DNA from: Cyanobacteria bacterium FACHB-471
Lineage (GTDB): Bacteria; Cyanobacteriota; Cyanobacteriia; Elainellales; Elainellaceae
Direction: 5' to 3'
NCBI GenBank assembly: GCA_014695345.1
Contig: JACJOC010000065.1
Coordinates: 62,001-126,000 of the forward strand
DNA length: 64,000 nt
The stretch's first letter is position 1. Each line of letters begins with the position of its first letter. A program made the position numbers and the translations under genes. Shown here piece by piece: positions 62,974 to 64,000 of the stretch. The notes below the pieces were generated by a model, which saw nothing but the letters and a program-made list of their open reading frames with translations, was not told the origin of the DNA and did not search any database.

Positions 62974-64000
62974 ATGGCTGATTGGCATGAAATTTCGGGG
63001 GGGGTGACGGCTCCGAAAGGCTTTCGGGCGGCGGGAATTGCGGCTGGGCTGAAGCCGTCTGGCGCGGCGGATTTAGCGCTGATCTTGTCGGATGTGGAGG
63101 CGATCGCCGCTGGAGTATTCACCACTACTCAAGTCAGAGCAGCTTGCGTCGATTATTGCCGTCAGCGTCTCCAGACCAAGGGCAGCGCTCGTGCCATTCT
63201 CTGTAATGCGGGTCAGGCAAATGCAGCAACGGGAGCGCAGGGCTGGTCTGATGCTCAGGAAAGTGCTCAACTGTTAGCTGAGGCATTGGGGATCGCACCG
63301 GAAGCGGTGCTGATTGCTTCAACGGGGGTGATTGGTCAGCGAATTAAGATGGATGGGCTACGGGCAGGCGTTCCTAAGCTGGTGGCTGCGACTTCAGAGG
63401 ATGGATCGGATCAGGCTGCTAAAGCGATCATGACTACCGATTTAGTGCCAAAGACCATTGCTTTGGAGACGCTGTTGGGCGATCGACCCGTCCGCATTGG
63501 CGGCATTTGTAAAGGGTCTGGGATGATTCACCCCAACATGGCGACGCTGTTGGCGTTTGTTACCTGTGATGCAGCGATCGCCCCTCCTTTGTGGCAAGAT
63601 ATGCTCAGCCGCGCTGCTGACAAAAGTTTTAACCAGATCACTGTAGACGGTGATACCAGCACCAACGATACACTGCTGGCATTAGCGAACGGGCAATCTC
63701 GCACCCCTGCGATTACCGAAATGGGGGCGGATGCCGAAAAGCTAGAAGCAATGCTGACTGAGGTGTGTGTGCATTTGGCGAAGGCGATCGCCCGTGATGG
63801 GGAAGGAGCAACCTGTTTGGTTGAAGTGCGGGTTGAGGGGGCAAGCGATGATCAGTCTGCTCGCCAAATTGCTCGAACGATTTGCGGTTCTTCGCTAGTC
63901 AAATCTGCCATTTTTGGACGCGATCCCAACTGGGGCAGAATAGCTGCTGCTGCTGGACGGGCGGGTGTTCCGTTCGAGCAAGATGATCTGAAGGTGCGGC
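62974..64000 (+). CDS. argJ: bifunctional ornithine acetyltransferase / N-acetylglutamate synthase (3' end outside window)
   Basis: Open from ATG 62974 (GGGAG upstream) to the window edge, 342 residues of about 410. HEISGGVTAPKGFRAAGIAAGL and GVFTTTQVRAACVDYCRQRL mark the alpha part. GSGMIHPNMATLLAFVTCDA contains the self-cleavage site: cleavage before the nucleophile Thr in the Ala-Thr of NMAT-LLAF. ArgJ recycles the acetyl group in arginine synthesis in the cytoplasm. The C-terminal ~70 residues lie outside the window. Confidence 0.95.
   Translation, partial: MADWHEISGGVTAPKGFRAAGIAAGLKPSGAADLALILSDVEAIAAGVFTTTQVRAACVDYCRQRLQTKGSARAILCNAGQANAATGAQGWSDAQESAQLLAEALGIAPEAVLIASTGVIGQRIKMDGLRAGVPKLVAATSEDGSDQAAKAIMTTDLVPKTIALETLLGDRPVRIGGICKGSGMIHPNMATLLAFVTCDAAIAPPLWQDMLSRAADKSFNQITVDGDTSTNDTLLALANGQSRTPAITEMGADAEKLEAMLTEVCVHLAKAIARDGEGATCLVEVRVEGASDDQSARQIARTICGSSLVKSAIFGRDPNWGRIAAAAGRAGVPFEQDDLKVR

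Noticed and set aside
1-64000. tRNA genes, transposases, phage or toxin-antitoxin modules
   Set aside because: No T-loop GTTCGAATC-type words in cloverleaf context and no transposase, integrase or toxin motifs were noticed by eye; a covariance search could still find a tRNA.

Overview
The window is a chromosomal segment of a cyanobacterium, probably a filamentous or Leptolyngbya-like form (the genus is inference). Evidence: very dense HIP1 octamers (GCGATCGC); photosynthesis and plastid-type genes (psbQ/CyanoQ, ndhM, ycf35, ycf46, a ycf55/DUF3685 protein); many cyanobacterial DUF families; a CYP120-like P450; and dispersed palindromes and CCCAATC-like short tandem repeats typical of filamentous cyanobacteria. 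No rRNA, tRNA, CRISPR array, transposase or phage gene was seen, so this is an ordinary, lightly rearranged region rather than a genomic island.

Layout. 1-9 kb: partial CRP/FNR-type regulator, inositol-phosphatase-family enzyme, wrecked DUF2079 gene, GT39 membrane glycosyltransferase, ycf46-ycf35 pair, small regulators/lipoproteins and a histone-deacetylase-family enzyme. 9-11 kb: Ser/Thr kinase with TPRs. 11.4-17.4 kb: a complete-looking Nit1C-type nitrogen-starvation cluster (Sll0783 family, nitrilase, radical SAM, GNAT, AIR-synthase-like, glycosyltransferase, MSMEG_0570 family) behind a candidate NtcA promoter. 17.5-31 kb: DUF3685 response regulator, NfeD-like protein, mutY, DUF760, zinc-ribbon PP2C phosphatase, ndhM, DUF4230, universal stress protein, bestrophin, DUF2232 and a CobT-like protein. 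31-38.7 kb: solute-binding lipoprotein, DUF2997, a divergent GrpE/Hsp70 pair, secreted and TPR proteins and a decayed tandem duplication. 38.7-45 kb: murD, DUF29, glyS and two parts of an osmoprotectant ABC importer. 45-54 kb: cytochrome-b6-like protein, repeat-rich J-domain protein, pyrB, clpC and a P450 with an attenuator-like leader. 55-58 kb: a protoglobin / roadblock / small GTPase / DUF4388 module. 58-64 kb: TauE exporter, DAO-family oxidoreductase, psbQ, alpha/beta hydrolase, cyclophilin and a partial argJ.

How genes work together. The Nit1C genes are tightly packed, partly overlapping, and probably form one nitrogen-responsive transcript. The grpE-like and hsp70-like genes overlap by 4 bp and look translationally coupled. 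The globin/roadblock/GTPase/DUF4388 genes read as a heme-sensor-to-GTPase signalling relay resembling the actinobacterial conservons and Myxococcus MglA/MglB; it is the best candidate here for a poorly described system. Other items worth attention are a terminator hairpin lying upstream of, and on the same strand as, the P450 gene; a DUF2079 gene apparently destroyed by a deletion ending exactly in a HIP1 site; short tandem repeats accommodated in frame inside housekeeping genes; and a cytochrome b6-like protein with one heme-ligand histidine replaced by glutamate.
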